Shown here piece by piece: positions 47,276 to 56,596 of a stretch of 64,000 nucleotides of DNA. Numbering within the stretch: the stretch's first letter is position 1; each line of letters begins with the position of its first letter. A program made the translations under genes and the position numbers. The notes below the pieces were generated by a model that saw nothing but the letters and a program-made list of their open reading frames with translations, had not been told where the DNA came from and did not search any database. The DNA is taken from assembly GCF_000970025.1 (NCBI RefSeq), contig NZ_CP009528.1, forward strand, positions 4,017,168 through 4,081,167. Reading direction: 5' to 3'. This stretch comes from Methanosarcina barkeri MS. GTDB lineage: Archaea > Halobacteriota > Methanosarcinia > Methanosarcinales > Methanosarcinaceae.

Positions 47276-47424
47276 CCAAGGAATTTTTCCACTTCTTTTT
47301 TCAGGTTTTCAATAACTTCTTCAATAGTAATTCCCTTGCAAATTATATCAGCTTCAGAGCAGATTGATATATAGAAACCATTTTCCTGACGGATAGTTGC
47401 GGAAAAAGGAAAAAAGATCGTCAT
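47233..47424 (-). CDS. Orphan HicB-like antitoxin-type protein
   Basis: 63 residues with the HicB partial RNase-H fold: FSATIRQENGFYISICSEAD, then CKGITIEEVIENLKKEVEKF, and a short tail. HicB normally neutralises HicA, an RNA-cleaving toxin encoded next to it, but I find no HicA-like frame (G-S-H motif) on either side and there is no C-terminal DNA-binding domain. It may be a solitary member, common in archaea, with some other ligand-binding role. The 3' end is duplicated just downstream. Confidence 0.78.
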   Translation of the reverse strand: MTIFFPFSATIRQENGFYISICSEADIICKGITIEEVIENLKKEVEKFLGEELSSGFSKIIFY

Positions 47425-47566
47425 ATTTTAAAAGTCTATCAATTTACATTTAAACATTTTGTGCTTTTTATGTCCTTGAAAACCGCCTTTTTGGAGAAAA
47501 TTGCCTTTTTGGAGAAAATCTCCCCATGAGCGCAGGAGTTTTATACTTAAGCTGGGATCACATCCT

Positions 47567-47576
47567 AAATATATAG
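47567..47576 (+). promoter_or_regulatory. TATA box for a probably leaderless transporter message
   Basis: AAATATATAG is centred about 25 bases before the ATG at 47596, the normal archaeal TATA-to-start distance. There is no ribosome-binding site in between, so transcription and translation would begin at the same base. Confidence 0.5.
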
Positions 47577-47595
47577 TACCAAGTTCGTGTGTCCT

Positions 47596-48858
47596 ATGCC
47601 AGCAGAGTTTATACTGTCTTCTCCTGTACCTTTACCTGACATTTCCGTGCTTATTCTTCTGGGTGTCTTTGTACTTACCGCTCTCAGGCAGCTAGGATCT
47701 TTAAGACTGCAGATCTGGCAAATCATGACCTTTGGAGCGATACTTGTACTGTTATTCGGTGAGATTTCTCCCCAAGAAGCTCTTGAAGCGATTAATATGG
47801 ATGTGCTCATCTTCCTTTTCGGGGCTTTTTGCATAGGGGAAGCACTTAACATGAGTGGGTATCTTGCCTGTCTCGGAAATCGGATAGTTTCCAGGGCAAA
47901 GAATACGGATCAACTTGTCTTACTTGTGCTGTTTTCTACAGGGATTCTTTCCGCAATTCTCATGAATGATACTCTGGCTATCATGGGTACTCCACTTGTT
48001 CTGGGTTTTTCCAGAAAGTACAATATATCTCCAAAACTCATGCTCTTTTCTTTGGCATTTGGGGTAACTACAGGAAGCGTTATGAGCCCTATTGGAAACC
48101 CGCAGAACCTCCTCATAGCAATTAGTGGGAATCTGGATTCCCCGTTTGTAATATTTTTGCGTTCACTCGCTCTGCCAACCCTTATATGTCTTTTAATTGC
48201 GTACGCAGTGTTAAAACTCTTTTTTCGGGAGGAATTTGGAAAATCAACCCTTACTCAATCCGAAGAAGTCATTACTGACCCTGAACTTGTCAGTGCTTCA
48301 AAAATTGCTCTTTTGCTTTTGTTGGTTCTCATAGCCTGTAAGATTTTCCTAGTTGAATTTTCCCCTGCTTGGAACTTTGATTTGAGCTGGATTGCTCTTA
48401 TCTCCGCGTCGCCCGTCCTGCTCAGTAGAAAACGCGTTGAGGTCCTGAAAAATATTGACTGGTCAACCCTTGTTTTCTTTGTTTCAATGTTTGTGCTAAT
48501 GAAAAGCGTATGGATTTCCGGAACATGCCAGGAATTGCTTGCCAGGATGTCTCCTCAGTTAGGCTCGGTATCAATGATCCTCGCGCTCAGCATTGGACTC
48601 AGTCAACTCATTTCGAACGTTCCCTTTGTTGCACTCTATCTGCCTGCCATGGGTAGTACAGTTTCTCAAGGGCAGCTGATGGCACTTGCTGCGGGAAGTA
48701 CAATTGCAGGAAACCTATTGATCCTGGGAGCTGCAAGCAACGTTATAATTATCCAAAACGCGGAAAAAGAAGGAAAAACTCCGTCATTTACCGAATTTTC
48801 CAAAATTGGAGTTTTAATTACTATTTTGGATGCTATTACTTACTTAATCTTTCTTTAA
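47596..48858 (+). CDS. ArsB/NhaD-type ion transporter (SLC13-like permease)
   Basis: 420 residues with about eleven membrane helices, starting at an ATG that appears leaderless (a GTG at 47587 is an alternative). The two inverted half-repeats carry LMNDTLAIMGTPLVLGFSRK plus SPIGNPQNLLIAISG, and ISNVPFVALYLPAMG plus GNLLILGAASNVIIIQNAEK. These NDT/NP-type re-entrant loops are diagnostic of the ion transporter superfamily that includes ArsB, NhaD and citrate/dicarboxylate carriers. The substrate cannot be read from sequence; no arsenic, sulfate or sodium-specific neighbour exists. Confidence 0.9.
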   Translation: MPAEFILSSPVPLPDISVLILLGVFVLTALRQLGSLRLQIWQIMTFGAILVLLFGEISPQEALEAINMDVLIFLFGAFCIGEALNMSGYLACLGNRIVSRAKNTDQLVLLVLFSTGILSAILMNDTLAIMGTPLVLGFSRKYNISPKLMLFSLAFGVTTGSVMSPIGNPQNLLIAISGNLDSPFVIFLRSLALPTLICLLIAYAVLKLFFREEFGKSTLTQSEEVITDPELVSASKIALLLLLVLIACKIFLVEFSPAWNFDLSWIALISASPVLLSRKRVEVLKNIDWSTLVFFVSMFVLMKSVWISGTCQELLARMSPQLGSVSMILALSIGLSQLISNVPFVALYLPAMGSTVSQGQLMALAAGSTIAGNLLILGAASNVIIIQNAEKEGKTPSFTEFSKIGVLITILDAITYLIFL

Positions 48859-49303
48859 CTTTTAAAACCCATAAATTTCTTAGAATAAATTTTAGAGGTA
48901 TACCCAGGAAAAGCCCGCCTGAATGTGCTGCCGAGTTTGAGGAAAAAATTGAAGCCAGAAAAGGTATAGATTCCGAAAATAACCGGAAGAACCGAAAATA
49001 ACCGGAAGAACCGAAAATAACCGGAAGAAAAGTGTTTTTTCAAACACTTACAAAACAGTACAGACCTTTGAAAGCGTATAAACTCAAAAAAATACAGGCC
49101 TTTGAGAGCATATAAACTCAAAAAATTGCGGGATGCGAAAGAATCGAATATTTCTTATTCACGTCTCCGTTTTTCTCTTTGTTTTTCTGTTACTTCTTAC
49201 TTCTGGATGTTTAACTTTTTTTACTTCAGAATGTTTACTTCTTTTACTTCAGAATGTTTACTTCTTTTACTTTTAAACGCTTACTTCTTTTACTTTTGAA
49301 TGT
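48859..49303. other. Convergent intergenic region made almost entirely of tandem repeats
   Basis: Three repeat systems lie side by side: a 19-bp unit (48973-49029), an imperfect 34-bp duplication (tacaggcctttgagagcatat type, about 49048-49125) and the 23-bp series downstream of drg (49198-49316). Apparent short frames here are repeat artefacts. Confidence 0.6.
48973..49029. repeat. Three exact 19-bp tandem repeats
   Basis: Unit ccgaaaataaccggaagaa, three consecutive perfect copies. Confidence 0.9.
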
Positions 49304-49316
49304 TTACTTCTGAATG
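49198..49316. repeat. 23-bp repeat series reiterating the drg stop region
   Basis: The 13-base word that ends drg on the minus strand (CATTCAGAAGTAA, codons for Gln-Lys and stop) recurs, with one or two changes, at 49290, 49267, 49244, 49221 and 49198, exactly 23 bp apart, after a first step of 14 bp from the gene end at 49304. Confidence 0.85.
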
Positions 49317-50398
49317 ATAATTGTAAGAATATCCTCATCCTGCATTCTATGCTCGATGCCTACTCTCTGTCCTGGATGTTTTGCAGAGGCACCCCAGACC
49401 TGGGCATAGCGGAACTTCCTGCGGAAATCCCTGTGCAGGCGATCGCAAATCTGGCCTATATTGGTCCCGCTCATAACTATCAGGGGATCCTCCATATCTG
49501 CAGGCTGGCCCTGTGGTTTTAAGTAGACTCGAATGAAACCCAACCTGTCGTAAATAGCGTCTTTGAGAGTCTCGATATTTATGCCTTCATGAGCTGAAAT
49601 AAAGATCGCGTTAGGGTATAGCTTTCTGCATTCTTCGATCAACTGGGGATAGGCAAGGTCAACCTTGTTAACAGCTATTAGAGACCTGACATAACTACGA
49701 TTGTTCAGGACAACGTCAATAAGCTGGTCAACTGTTATGTTATCTCTTATAAGTACACTTGCGTTGTGGATCTTATACTCATCCAGCACAGCCTTGATAG
49801 TTTCCTCATCCAGGTCAAGGTCAACGGTTGAGTTGATCTCTATCCCGCCCCTTTCTTTTTTCTTGATTACTACATCAGGGGGCTCCTGATCTATGCGAAT
49901 TCCAGCCTGGTAAAGTTCGTCCATAAGCACTTCGTAATGCTTTGGCTGGAAGACATCAAGCAAAAATATAACCATATCAGAATTCCTGATAACTGATATG
50001 ACTTCCCTTCCACGCCCACGTCCTGAAGAAGCGCCTTTTACAAGCCCTGGGACATCAAGGAACTGAATTGTTGCCCCTTTATGTTCCAGCACTCCTGGCA
50101 CAACTGTAAGGGTAGTAAACTCATATGCACCCACTGCAGAATTGGCACCCGTGATCTTGTTCAGAAGCGTAGATTTTCCTACTGATGGAAAACCTACAAG
50201 TGTTACAGTTCCATCTCCTGATTTTCTGACCGAGTACCCTTCCCCCCCTCCTCTTGCCGAGGCTCTTTTCTCGATCTCATCTCGCAGGCGAGCGATTTTG
50301 GCTTTAAGGCGGCCTATGTGATGGGAAGTTGCTTTATTGTACTGGGTCTTTCGAATTTCGTCTTCGATTTCCTGTATTTGCTCCTGTATGCTGCTCAT
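49304..50398 (-). CDS. Developmentally regulated GTP-binding protein (Drg/Obg family)
   Basis: 364 residues. G1 is GFPSVGKSTLLNKITG, G3 is LDVPGLVKGASSGRGRG, G4 is AVNKVDLAY and G5 is FISAHEGIN. An N-terminal coiled helix (EIEDEIRKTQYNKATSHHIG) and a C-terminal TGS domain (FIRVYLKPQGQPADMEDPL onward) complete the archaeal/eukaryotic Drg layout. The protein is a ribosome-associated GTPase that in eukaryotes protects stalled ribosomes. The stop-codon region has been amplified into a 23-bp repeat series downstream. Confidence 0.96.
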   Translation of the reverse strand: MSSIQEQIQEIEDEIRKTQYNKATSHHIGRLKAKIARLRDEIEKRASARGGGEGYSVRKSGDGTVTLVGFPSVGKSTLLNKITGANSAVGAYEFTTLTVVPGVLEHKGATIQFLDVPGLVKGASSGRGRGREVISVIRNSDMVIFLLDVFQPKHYEVLMDELYQAGIRIDQEPPDVVIKKKERGGIEINSTVDLDLDEETIKAVLDEYKIHNASVLIRDNITVDQLIDVVLNNRSYVRSLIAVNKVDLAYPQLIEECRKLYPNAIFISAHEGINIETLKDAIYDRLGFIRVYLKPQGQPADMEDPLIVMSGTNIGQICDRLHRDFRRKFRYAQVWGASAKHPGQRVGIEHRMQDEDILTIIIQK

Positions 50399-50814
50399 CT
50401 GGAACCTGCCAATTTAGGGACTAAAGAAATGATTTTCATATTAATTAGAAAAAGAAACCGTGTCCAAGCGGTTTCTACAAACCCTTTTTGATCCAAAAGA
50501 GATCCGTATCTGGATATTTTATCCTGAATAGTTGAATGCAATATATATACCTATGGAATGGTTTTATTTAGTGGTTCTGAATAATAGGGCTACTCAGAAC
50601 ATTTATATTTCATAATAATTATAATAATACTTAAAGCTTATTGAAAACGACTCCCAAGCCTATTGAAAATTACTTCCGGCGAAAGTTTATTCACCAGAAG
50701 CCTGTTCAAGAGCCTGCCCATTATTTAAGAAAGGTTCTGTCTCAAAGAGACTACCTCTCTTATTCAAAAGTTCTGTCTCAAAGAGACAATCTCTTCTATA
50801 GTTAAGATTATATT
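50399..50814. other. Intergenic region with a paired palindromic repeat
   Basis: Two copies of gttctgtctcaaagagac (50734-50751 and 50770-50787), each containing the small hairpin GTCTC-aaa-GAGAC, lie 36 bp apart just downstream of the moeA-like gene end, probably acting as terminators on the minus strand. No coding frame. Confidence 0.6.
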
Positions 50815-52743
50815 TTATTCAAAGAAAATTATTTCTCCTGTTCTCTCATACACATGAAGCCCGTCGGGAAGCTTTGAAGCAAATTCAGGGGAATTAAGAA
50901 TTTCCAGAAACTTGCGGACTTCGAGAGTTTCCAGAATTTCCTTCTTTATAAGGAAATCGTATTCTTCTTCTGCAAATTTTACAAATTGGAGACCGTTCTT
51001 TTTGGTACAGTTTCTTATTCCTACACCTACCTCAGCCTTTCCGGAGACAACTGCCTCACAGACAGCTACCTCCGATTTTGCTCCGGATGTATAACCAGGA
51101 ATCGAATCTGTAAATTCTTTTTTACTAATTTCCTTTCCAGCTACAAATTCTGTAATTTTCAGGTCTAATAGAGCTCTTGTGCCTGAACCCCGGTTCCGGT
51201 TAATCAGTTGTTTTCCCGGAAGATCCGAAAGCCCGGAAACCGGGCTATCCTGCCTGACAAGAAGCCCTACTTCCCGCCTGTACCCTTTAACAAGAGCAAT
51301 GCCTGAAAGTCCCATATTCTCGATTGTAGGGACGTTATACAGGATTCCATCCGAACCTCTGGGGTCTTGTGATGGCATATTCACGCCTACAATATCTGCT
51401 GTATTTGCGGCAATTGCGCTGAAGCCTCCGCTTGAACTTGTGTAAAGGGTCCTGAAACGAAGTCCACTAAGATCTTCAAGCAAGTCAAAGCCAGGACAGA
51501 AACCGCCTGCTATCAGAAGGTCAGGTTTTTCAACCTTCCCGAAAAGAGTCACTTCTACGGGAGTTCCCGCTTCAATAAACTCTGTACTGGATGAAATTTC
51601 AATAAAGCCATCTGCCCCGGAAAGAGAGGTTATGGCGCCTGAGCCTTTGTCTGCAGGATAAACCCTTCCCCGGATCAGGCCTACTGGGAGAAATTGCTGT
51701 CTTCCTTCGGAACGGAAAACTGTGCCCATAATTCCTTTTTCCGTTTTTTTAAGCACTTTATCTTCTCCAAGGGCTTTTCTAAGAAGGGGAGCTACGAATT
51801 CGTTAAAAATCATTAATGCAGATGTAGGGTTTCCGGGCAGCCCTATTATGGGGACACCTTGTATTATTCCAATGACCACAGGTTTTCCAGGTTTTACACT
51901 TATGCCATGGGCAAGGGTTTCTCCGATTTCATCTATGAGCCTGTACATCACGTCTCCGGATCCTGATGACGTGCTGCCAGAAGTCAGAATCAGGTCACAC
52001 TCCGAAACCGCAGTTTCAAGTGCCTCTTTCATAGCTGCCTCGTTATCTTCTACAATCCCGTAAAGCAGAGGGAAAGCTCCACATTCATTTATACCGGCAT
52101 ATAAAGTGTAAGAGTTTGCATCGTATATCTTTCCGGGAGTAAGTTTTTCTCCGGGATGCACAAGTTCGTCTCCTGTTGAGATTATCCCGACCTGTAGTTT
52201 AAGGACAGGCACATCCTTTTTTCCAACAGAAGCTAGTACTCCGATTTCTCTGATCCCGAGCTTTCTTCCTGCCCTGAGCACACGCTCTCCCTTCCGGATG
52301 TCCGAACCGGCTTTCATGATATTTTCCCCCACAGTTACAGGACTGTAAATCGATACGGTTCTGTCTCCTTCAGAACTATATTCGACCATGACCACAGCGT
52401 TAGCTCCTTCAGGAATCGGTGCTCCTGTAGATATTTCCACGGATTCCCCCGCTGAAACCTTGAATTTTTCATTCGAACCGGCCTGGACGCTTCCCAGGAG
52501 TTTGAGTTTTACAGGCCCGGTTTCGCTGCACGCATACGTATCCTCTGCCCTGACTGCATAACCATCCATTATAGCTCTTGGGAAAGGAGGGACATTAATT
52601 TCGGTAACAATATCCTCTGCAAGGATTTTACCGTAAGCGTTTTCAAGGGCTAAGCGTTCCTGCCTGGGAAAAACTTGCAGGCTGTTTATTATTTCCCGTG
52701 CCTTCTCTACAGAGATAAGTTCCCGAAATTCTTTGCGTTTCAT
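50815..52743 (-). CDS. MoeA-type molybdopterin protein fused to a periplasmic-binding-like domain
   Basis: 642 residues. Residues 1 to about 405 are MoeA: LENAYGKILAEDI, VPPFPRAIMDGYAVRAEDT, STGAPIPEGANAVVMVE, GIISTGDEL, LTSGSTSSGSGD and PGKPVVIG then GLPGNPTSALMIF. MoeA inserts molybdenum or tungsten into adenylylated molybdopterin. Residues from about 410 form a type 2 periplasmic-binding-protein-like domain without a signal peptide (GVNMPSQDPRGSDGILY; LINRNRGSGTRALLDLKI), the COG1910-like module that in archaea is often fused here and may sense molybdate or tungstate. The cofactor is needed by formylmethanofuran dehydrogenase in methanogens. Confidence 0.93.
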   Translation of the reverse strand: MKRKEFRELISVEKAREIINSLQVFPRQERLALENAYGKILAEDIVTEINVPPFPRAIMDGYAVRAEDTYACSETGPVKLKLLGSVQAGSNEKFKVSAGESVEISTGAPIPEGANAVVMVEYSSEGDRTVSIYSPVTVGENIMKAGSDIRKGERVLRAGRKLGIREIGVLASVGKKDVPVLKLQVGIISTGDELVHPGEKLTPGKIYDANSYTLYAGINECGAFPLLYGIVEDNEAAMKEALETAVSECDLILTSGSTSSGSGDVMYRLIDEIGETLAHGISVKPGKPVVIGIIQGVPIIGLPGNPTSALMIFNEFVAPLLRKALGEDKVLKKTEKGIMGTVFRSEGRQQFLPVGLIRGRVYPADKGSGAITSLSGADGFIEISSSTEFIEAGTPVEVTLFGKVEKPDLLIAGGFCPGFDLLEDLSGLRFRTLYTSSSGGFSAIAANTADIVGVNMPSQDPRGSDGILYNVPTIENMGLSGIALVKGYRREVGLLVRQDSPVSGLSDLPGKQLINRNRGSGTRALLDLKITEFVAGKEISKKEFTDSIPGYTSGAKSEVAVCEAVVSGKAEVGVGIRNCTKKNGLQFVKFAEEEYDFLIKKEILETLEVRKFLEILNSPEFASKLPDGLHVYERTGEIIFFE

Positions 52744-53186
52744 AGAAATTCAACCCTAATTTACAGGTCTTCAGATAAGTGTTCTAGTTTAATAGCATTT
52801 CCGGGCATGTTTTAGACTGTTTTATCCCGATGTTTTATTGTTTTATCTTACTTTTTCCTCCTCGAAAAATCGGGAAGGCAAGTTAGTTAAGAGCTGCTCA
52901 AATCGAAGTTTAAAAAGAAACTCAAAATTAGTCCAGGTAACAGATTAAATAAAAATTCAAAATTAGTCCAAGTAGAAACTAAGTAGAAAGTCAAAGGACT
53001 TAGAATATAAGTAAACACGAACTTAAAAGAGACTTCAAAAGGGACTTAAGAACAGCTTAAGTAGGGACTTAAAAAGAGGCTCAGACAAAAGCTGCTTCAG
53101 AAAATTATCTAAAAAAATCGTGGCGGGAAAAGTCCCGCTTGATTTTATTGCCCTTTATGTTTCTTTCATTTTTCAGGGCTGCCCTT
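52744..53186. other. Intergenic region between moeA-like gene and ilvE
   Basis: Lysine/serine-codon-like AT-rich DNA with degenerate repeats of a tcaaaattagtccaagtagaaa word (about 52925-52995) and of a gacttaa/agagact word (about 53020-53085). The ilvE terminator hairpin is listed separately. No gene is supported. Confidence 0.5.
53123..53138 (-). terminator. Terminator of ilvE
   Basis: GCGGGA-aaag-TCCCGC hairpin, followed on the minus strand by a run of seven T (53111-53117), 49 bases beyond the ilvE stop. Confidence 0.75.
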
Positions 53187-54065
53187 TTATTTATAAATTG
53201 GTGTACCCGTACTCTGGGTTATTTTCTCAAAAGCTTCAGCCATTTTTAGTGTCATAGGCCCGGGTTTGCCTGTGCCTATAACTCTACCGTCAAGTCTGGT
53301 TATAGGGGCAGCTTCAGCTGCAGTACCTGTGACAAAAACTTCATCGGCTGTGTAAAGGTCAAATAGACCGAGATTTGTTTCGATAACTTTGTATCCCATC
53401 TCATCCAAAAGTTCGATGGCTGTAGCTCTGGTAATCCCTTTTAAGTTGTTGATCGTAAAGGGAGTAAAAACCTTGTTATTTTTGATTATGAAGATATTAT
53501 CTCCTGAACCCTCACAGACAAAACCATTATGATCCAGGAAGACAGCTTCGTCTCCTCCTTTCTCGTTGGCTTCAATCTTTGCCAGGATATTGTTCAGATA
53601 GTTCAGGGACTTGATATTAGGAGATATGGAATCAGGTGCATTTCTTCGGACACAGACACTGACGGCTTTGAGCCCGACTTCATACAGGTCACCGTACATG
53701 GCTCCCCAACCCTGAGCTATGACAACCACGCAAGGTTTCTCACAACTGCGAGGATCAAGCCCGAGATCTCCAGCTCCCCTCGAAACAACAGGACGGATGT
53801 AAGCATCTTTAAGGTTATTTTTCCTGAGGGTTTCAAGTATTGCTTCACTCATTTCTTCCTTTGTAAGGGGGATATCCATTGCAATTGCCTTTGCCGAGTC
53901 ATAAAGCCTGTCAACATGCTCTTTTAACTTAAAAACGCGGCCGTTGTATGCCCTTATGCCTTCAAAAACACCGTCGCCGTAGAGGAAACCATGGTCGTAG
54001 ACCGAAACTTTGGCTTCGGATTTGGGAACAAACTTCCCATCCAAGTAGATTAATAACTCACTCAT
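53187..54065 (-). CDS. ilvE: Branched-chain amino acid aminotransferase
   Basis: 292 residues, a fold-type IV PLP enzyme. It starts with [20 protein letters not shown] and [13 protein letters not shown]; the PLP lysine is in [17 protein letters not shown], and the phosphate-site segments are [14 protein letters not shown] and [13 protein letters not shown]. It converts branched-chain 2-oxoacids to Leu, Ile and Val with glutamate. Length and motifs are standard. It is monocistronic, with a hairpin terminator and a divergent tRNA gene upstream. Confidence 0.96.
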   Translation of the reverse strand: MSELLIYLDGKFVPKSEAKVSVYDHGFLYGDGVFEGIRAYNGRVFKLKEHVDRLYDSAKAIAMDIPLTKEEMSEAILETLRKNNLKDAYIRPVVSRGAGDLGLDPRSCEKPCVVVIAQGWGAMYGDLYEVGLKAVSVCVRRNAPDSISPNIKSLNYLNNILAKIEANEKGGDEAVFLDHNGFVCEGSGDNIFIIKNNKVFTPFTINNLKGITRATAIELLDEMGYKVIETNLGLFDLYTADEVFVTGTAAEAAPITRLDGRVIGTGKPGPMTLKMAEAFEKITQSTGTPIYK

Positions 54066-54417
54066 TTGCGAACAATCCTCTGCAATCTTACTACTTTATA
54101 GAGTTCACTTATTTTCTGGATAATGTCAATTAAATATGATTGTAATATGCAAACCCTATAAACAATTTACTTTATTTCACTCATTGACAGTATGTAAGCT
54201 CTGCGCGGGGTTTTAAAAATTCAAAGCCTCAGGGAAGTTTCCATACTGGCAAATTCCTAAGTAAAATGCCGAATAAGTCACTATATACTAAATATATATT
54301 ACAATTCCGATTCTATATAAATAATTTAAGATATTTACAGTCCCAATTAATGTATCCATACAAAAAGCTTTTATGTTAAAACGCTTATTTCGTATTCCGT
54401 ACTAAGGAAAGCAAACA
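54066..54417. other. Promoter region of ilvE and tRNA-Arg(TCT)
   Basis: AT-rich; strong TATA-like tracts (actaaatatatattac near 54287; tatataaataatttaag near 54315) lie upstream of the tRNA. No coding frame. Confidence 0.5.
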
Positions 54418-54492
54418 GGGCTCGTGGCTTAGCCAGGATATAGCGCTGGGCTTCTAACCCAGACGTCGAGGGTTCAAATCCCTTCGAGCCCG
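54418..54492 (+). tRNA. tRNA-Arg, anticodon TCT
   Basis: 75 bases without encoded CCA or intron. Acceptor stem GGGCTCG / CGAGCCC, anticodon stem CTGGG / CCCAG around CTTCTAA (anticodon TCT), T arm with GGTTCAAATC. Reads AGA (and AGG by wobble). Confidence 0.95.
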
Positions 54493-54884
54493 CTTAATTC
54501 TTTATCTTTTCTAACTAGCCTTAAAAACTGTTTTTAGATTCTCTACTTACTTCAAATCAACCTGCACAAGCGATTTTCACTTTCATTCTTTCTGACATGT
54601 ACCCTTTTTCTTTAGAGCTTTATACTTTCGACCTGCCCATTTCTGTTTTTTGACCATTTTTGTAGAGCTTTTATACTTTCAAACTGCCCTCTCTGTTTTT
54701 AGGCCTTCTTTGCAGTAAGAAGTCTTAACACAAGCTGCAGTTTTACCGGAGTAAGCGCAACTTTTGGTTTTGGGAATCTCATATCAAAATTGTAGGATCA
54801 AAATTGTAGGAGACATAAATAGAGAAATACACCAAAAATTCTGTAAAATCGGAAACTCAAAAAGACACTAAACCGAATCGGACT
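54493..54884. other. Intergenic region after tRNA-Arg(TCT)
   Basis: Contains a loosely repeated word (tttagagctttatactttcgacctgccc and gtagagcttttatactttcaaactgccc types, about 54613-54690). No gene is seen. Confidence 0.45.
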
Positions 54885-55493
54885 TCACAATAGCAGGTAC
54901 CCCAGTCCCAGTGCGAGAAACATGACTCCTGACATTACTGCTGTAATCAGCCCGATCTGCCTGATACTTTCCACTTTAGCTGCGAGATCCAGCGGCACCA
55001 GCAATATGAGATAAAACGAGGTTCCAACAAAAAATCCCCCAAATAGAAATATGCTGCCTGCAATACTTGCATAAGACAGAGCTGCGGACATTGCCAGAAG
55101 GAATGGGGGACATACATTGATTCCTGTCAGGAAGCCAAAGAAAGCAGGATAATTCACGTATTTTTTACTCAGCTTGCACAACCCGAATTGAAGCCATTTT
55201 TTTACCACCACGAAGGCTAGCATCAGGACGGACAGCAGAATCATAGCAGTCCCGATAGCTCTGTTGAGCCATGGACCGTCTATCTGCTTGCCGAGAATTC
55301 CCAGGATCAGGCCAAAAAACAGGTAGGCAATTAACCTACCCATTGCAATCTCTCCAATAGCTAGTATATTCCGCCGCAGCTTTCGATCTTCCGATAGGAC
55401 AAAAGGCACATATACAGGGACGCAGGTGACCAGACAGAAAATGCCCGTGGACAGCCCTAGTAGCATGCCCTGAGAAATAGTCTCTATGATCAT
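54885..55493 (-). CDS. CcdA/SafE-like membrane protein
   Basis: 202 residues and six predicted membrane helices, matching the DsbD/CcdA and TauE/SafE-like permease family. GIFCLVTCVPVYVPFVL in helix 1 and GFLTGINVCPPFLLAMSAAL in helix 4 give the paired internal Cys-Pro repeats of thiol-electron or sulfur-compound carriers. Located directly after a polyferredoxin gene in the same direction, it probably moves electrons or thiol equivalents across the membrane with it. The start ATG follows ggtggctg. This gene looks intact, unlike its neighbour. Confidence 0.83.
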   Translation of the reverse strand: MIIETISQGMLLGLSTGIFCLVTCVPVYVPFVLSEDRKLRRNILAIGEIAMGRLIAYLFFGLILGILGKQIDGPWLNRAIGTAMILLSVLMLAFVVVKKWLQFGLCKLSKKYVNYPAFFGFLTGINVCPPFLLAMSAALSYASIAGSIFLFGGFFVGTSFYLILLVPLDLAAKVESIRQIGLITAVMSGVMFLALGLGYLLL

Positions 55494-55503
55494 CAGCCAC
55501 CGC

Positions 55504-55613
55504 TCATGACTTTGCTAACAAAGAAAAGCCAATGATCACAATGAGAAACATGTACAGATACATTACCTATATCCTGATATTTTTTTGTCAAGAGTCATTT
55601 CAGAAGCTTCCAT
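55504..55613 (-). other. Two overlapping mini-frames between the ferredoxin remnant and the CcdA-like gene
   Basis: MEASEMTLDKKISGYR (55563-55613) ends in TAATG, whose ATG opens MYLYMFLIVIIGFSLLAKS (55504-55563), a single membrane helix. This could be a small membrane subunit of the redox complex split by a frameshift, or two coupled peptides. Weak ribosome-binding site only; low confidence. Confidence 0.3.
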
Positions 55614-55642
55614 TATTGCCAGTCAACAAGTAAATGCAATTA

Positions 55643-56596
55643 TCAGAAACTCCCTATCTCACCAGTCATCAGGTAGTGTACAATCATCCATATGAAGCTC
55701 GATACAATGACCAGGTTAAAGATAATTGCCAGCGGAATAAAAAAATCTTATGTTCTGGTCAGTAAACATCAGCTTGTAATCAATCGCACCTGCAGGACAT
55801 TTGTCCATACATTTTCCACACTCGGCGCACTCAATTATCGTTTTTCCCTTCGCAAGCGATTCTTTGGTGATCGCGAACAGCTCACAACTTTTCACGCACA
55901 AGCCACATTTTTTGCAGAGGTCTATGTTGATTTTTACCTTAAAAGGATTGATGACCCCAATTAAAGTATTGGCAGGCATAAGTGGACATATAAAGCTACA
56001 AAACAACCTTTTCTTTGTGAGCAGTGGGCCTATCACCAGGAAGATCAATCCACCAGTCACGAATATCAGCGCTGTGATCCACTGGAAAGTTGTCGTCACG
56101 GCAGGTGGATCATAGATGATCCGGAGCGGGCATATATAAGCACAGAAAATAGGTATCAGAAAGACAGCGCTGATCAGGATCAAGAACAACATAAATGCAT
56201 AAGGAAACAACTTTGCCCATTTTGGGGGGTTTTCAAGAGGTATAATAGATTTCTTTAATAGAGAAGAGAAAAACTGATCCATCCATCCGAAAAAACATAT
56301 CCAGCCACACTACCCTCTTCCCAGGATAAGTACAAGACCGAGCCACATAAAGAGAACGGCAAATAGCGATGTGACTGGTGATGGGAAGACCATTTTTCCC
56401 TCGGTAAAGTATGGTACCGCTACGAACGGGATGGTGATCGGACAGATGGGAACACTATTACTGCTCAAGGCTTGATTGGTCAGCAGAATGCTGCCCCTGT
56501 GCACCTCATGTTCCAGACTAAGCGCGATGGTAAAAATTAAACCATCCAGTCCAATAAAGGACCGCGAGAGAATATTTCAAACGGTCTGTACCGCAT
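55643..56596 (-). pseudogene. NapH-like membrane polyferredoxin gene interrupted by TAG and frameshifts
   Basis: Two collinear frames (56310-56504 and 55716-56282) join across a TAG at 56310-56312. Before it is FAVLFMWLGLVLILGRG, after it CGWICFFGWMDQFFSSLL; the family consensus there is GRGWCGW, so TAG stands for a conserved Trp (TGG). Downstream are FCAYICPLRI, FCSFICPL and two 4Fe-4S motifs (CKKCGLCVKSC; CAECGKCMDKC). A T7 tract (55739-55745) puts the end out of frame; removing one T restores a membrane tail ending at 55643 (IPLAIIFNLVIVSSFIWM). A well-placed AAAGGAG and ATG at 56596 is also out of frame. Either a decayed gene or, for the TAG alone, pyrrolysine readthrough. Confidence 0.75.
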
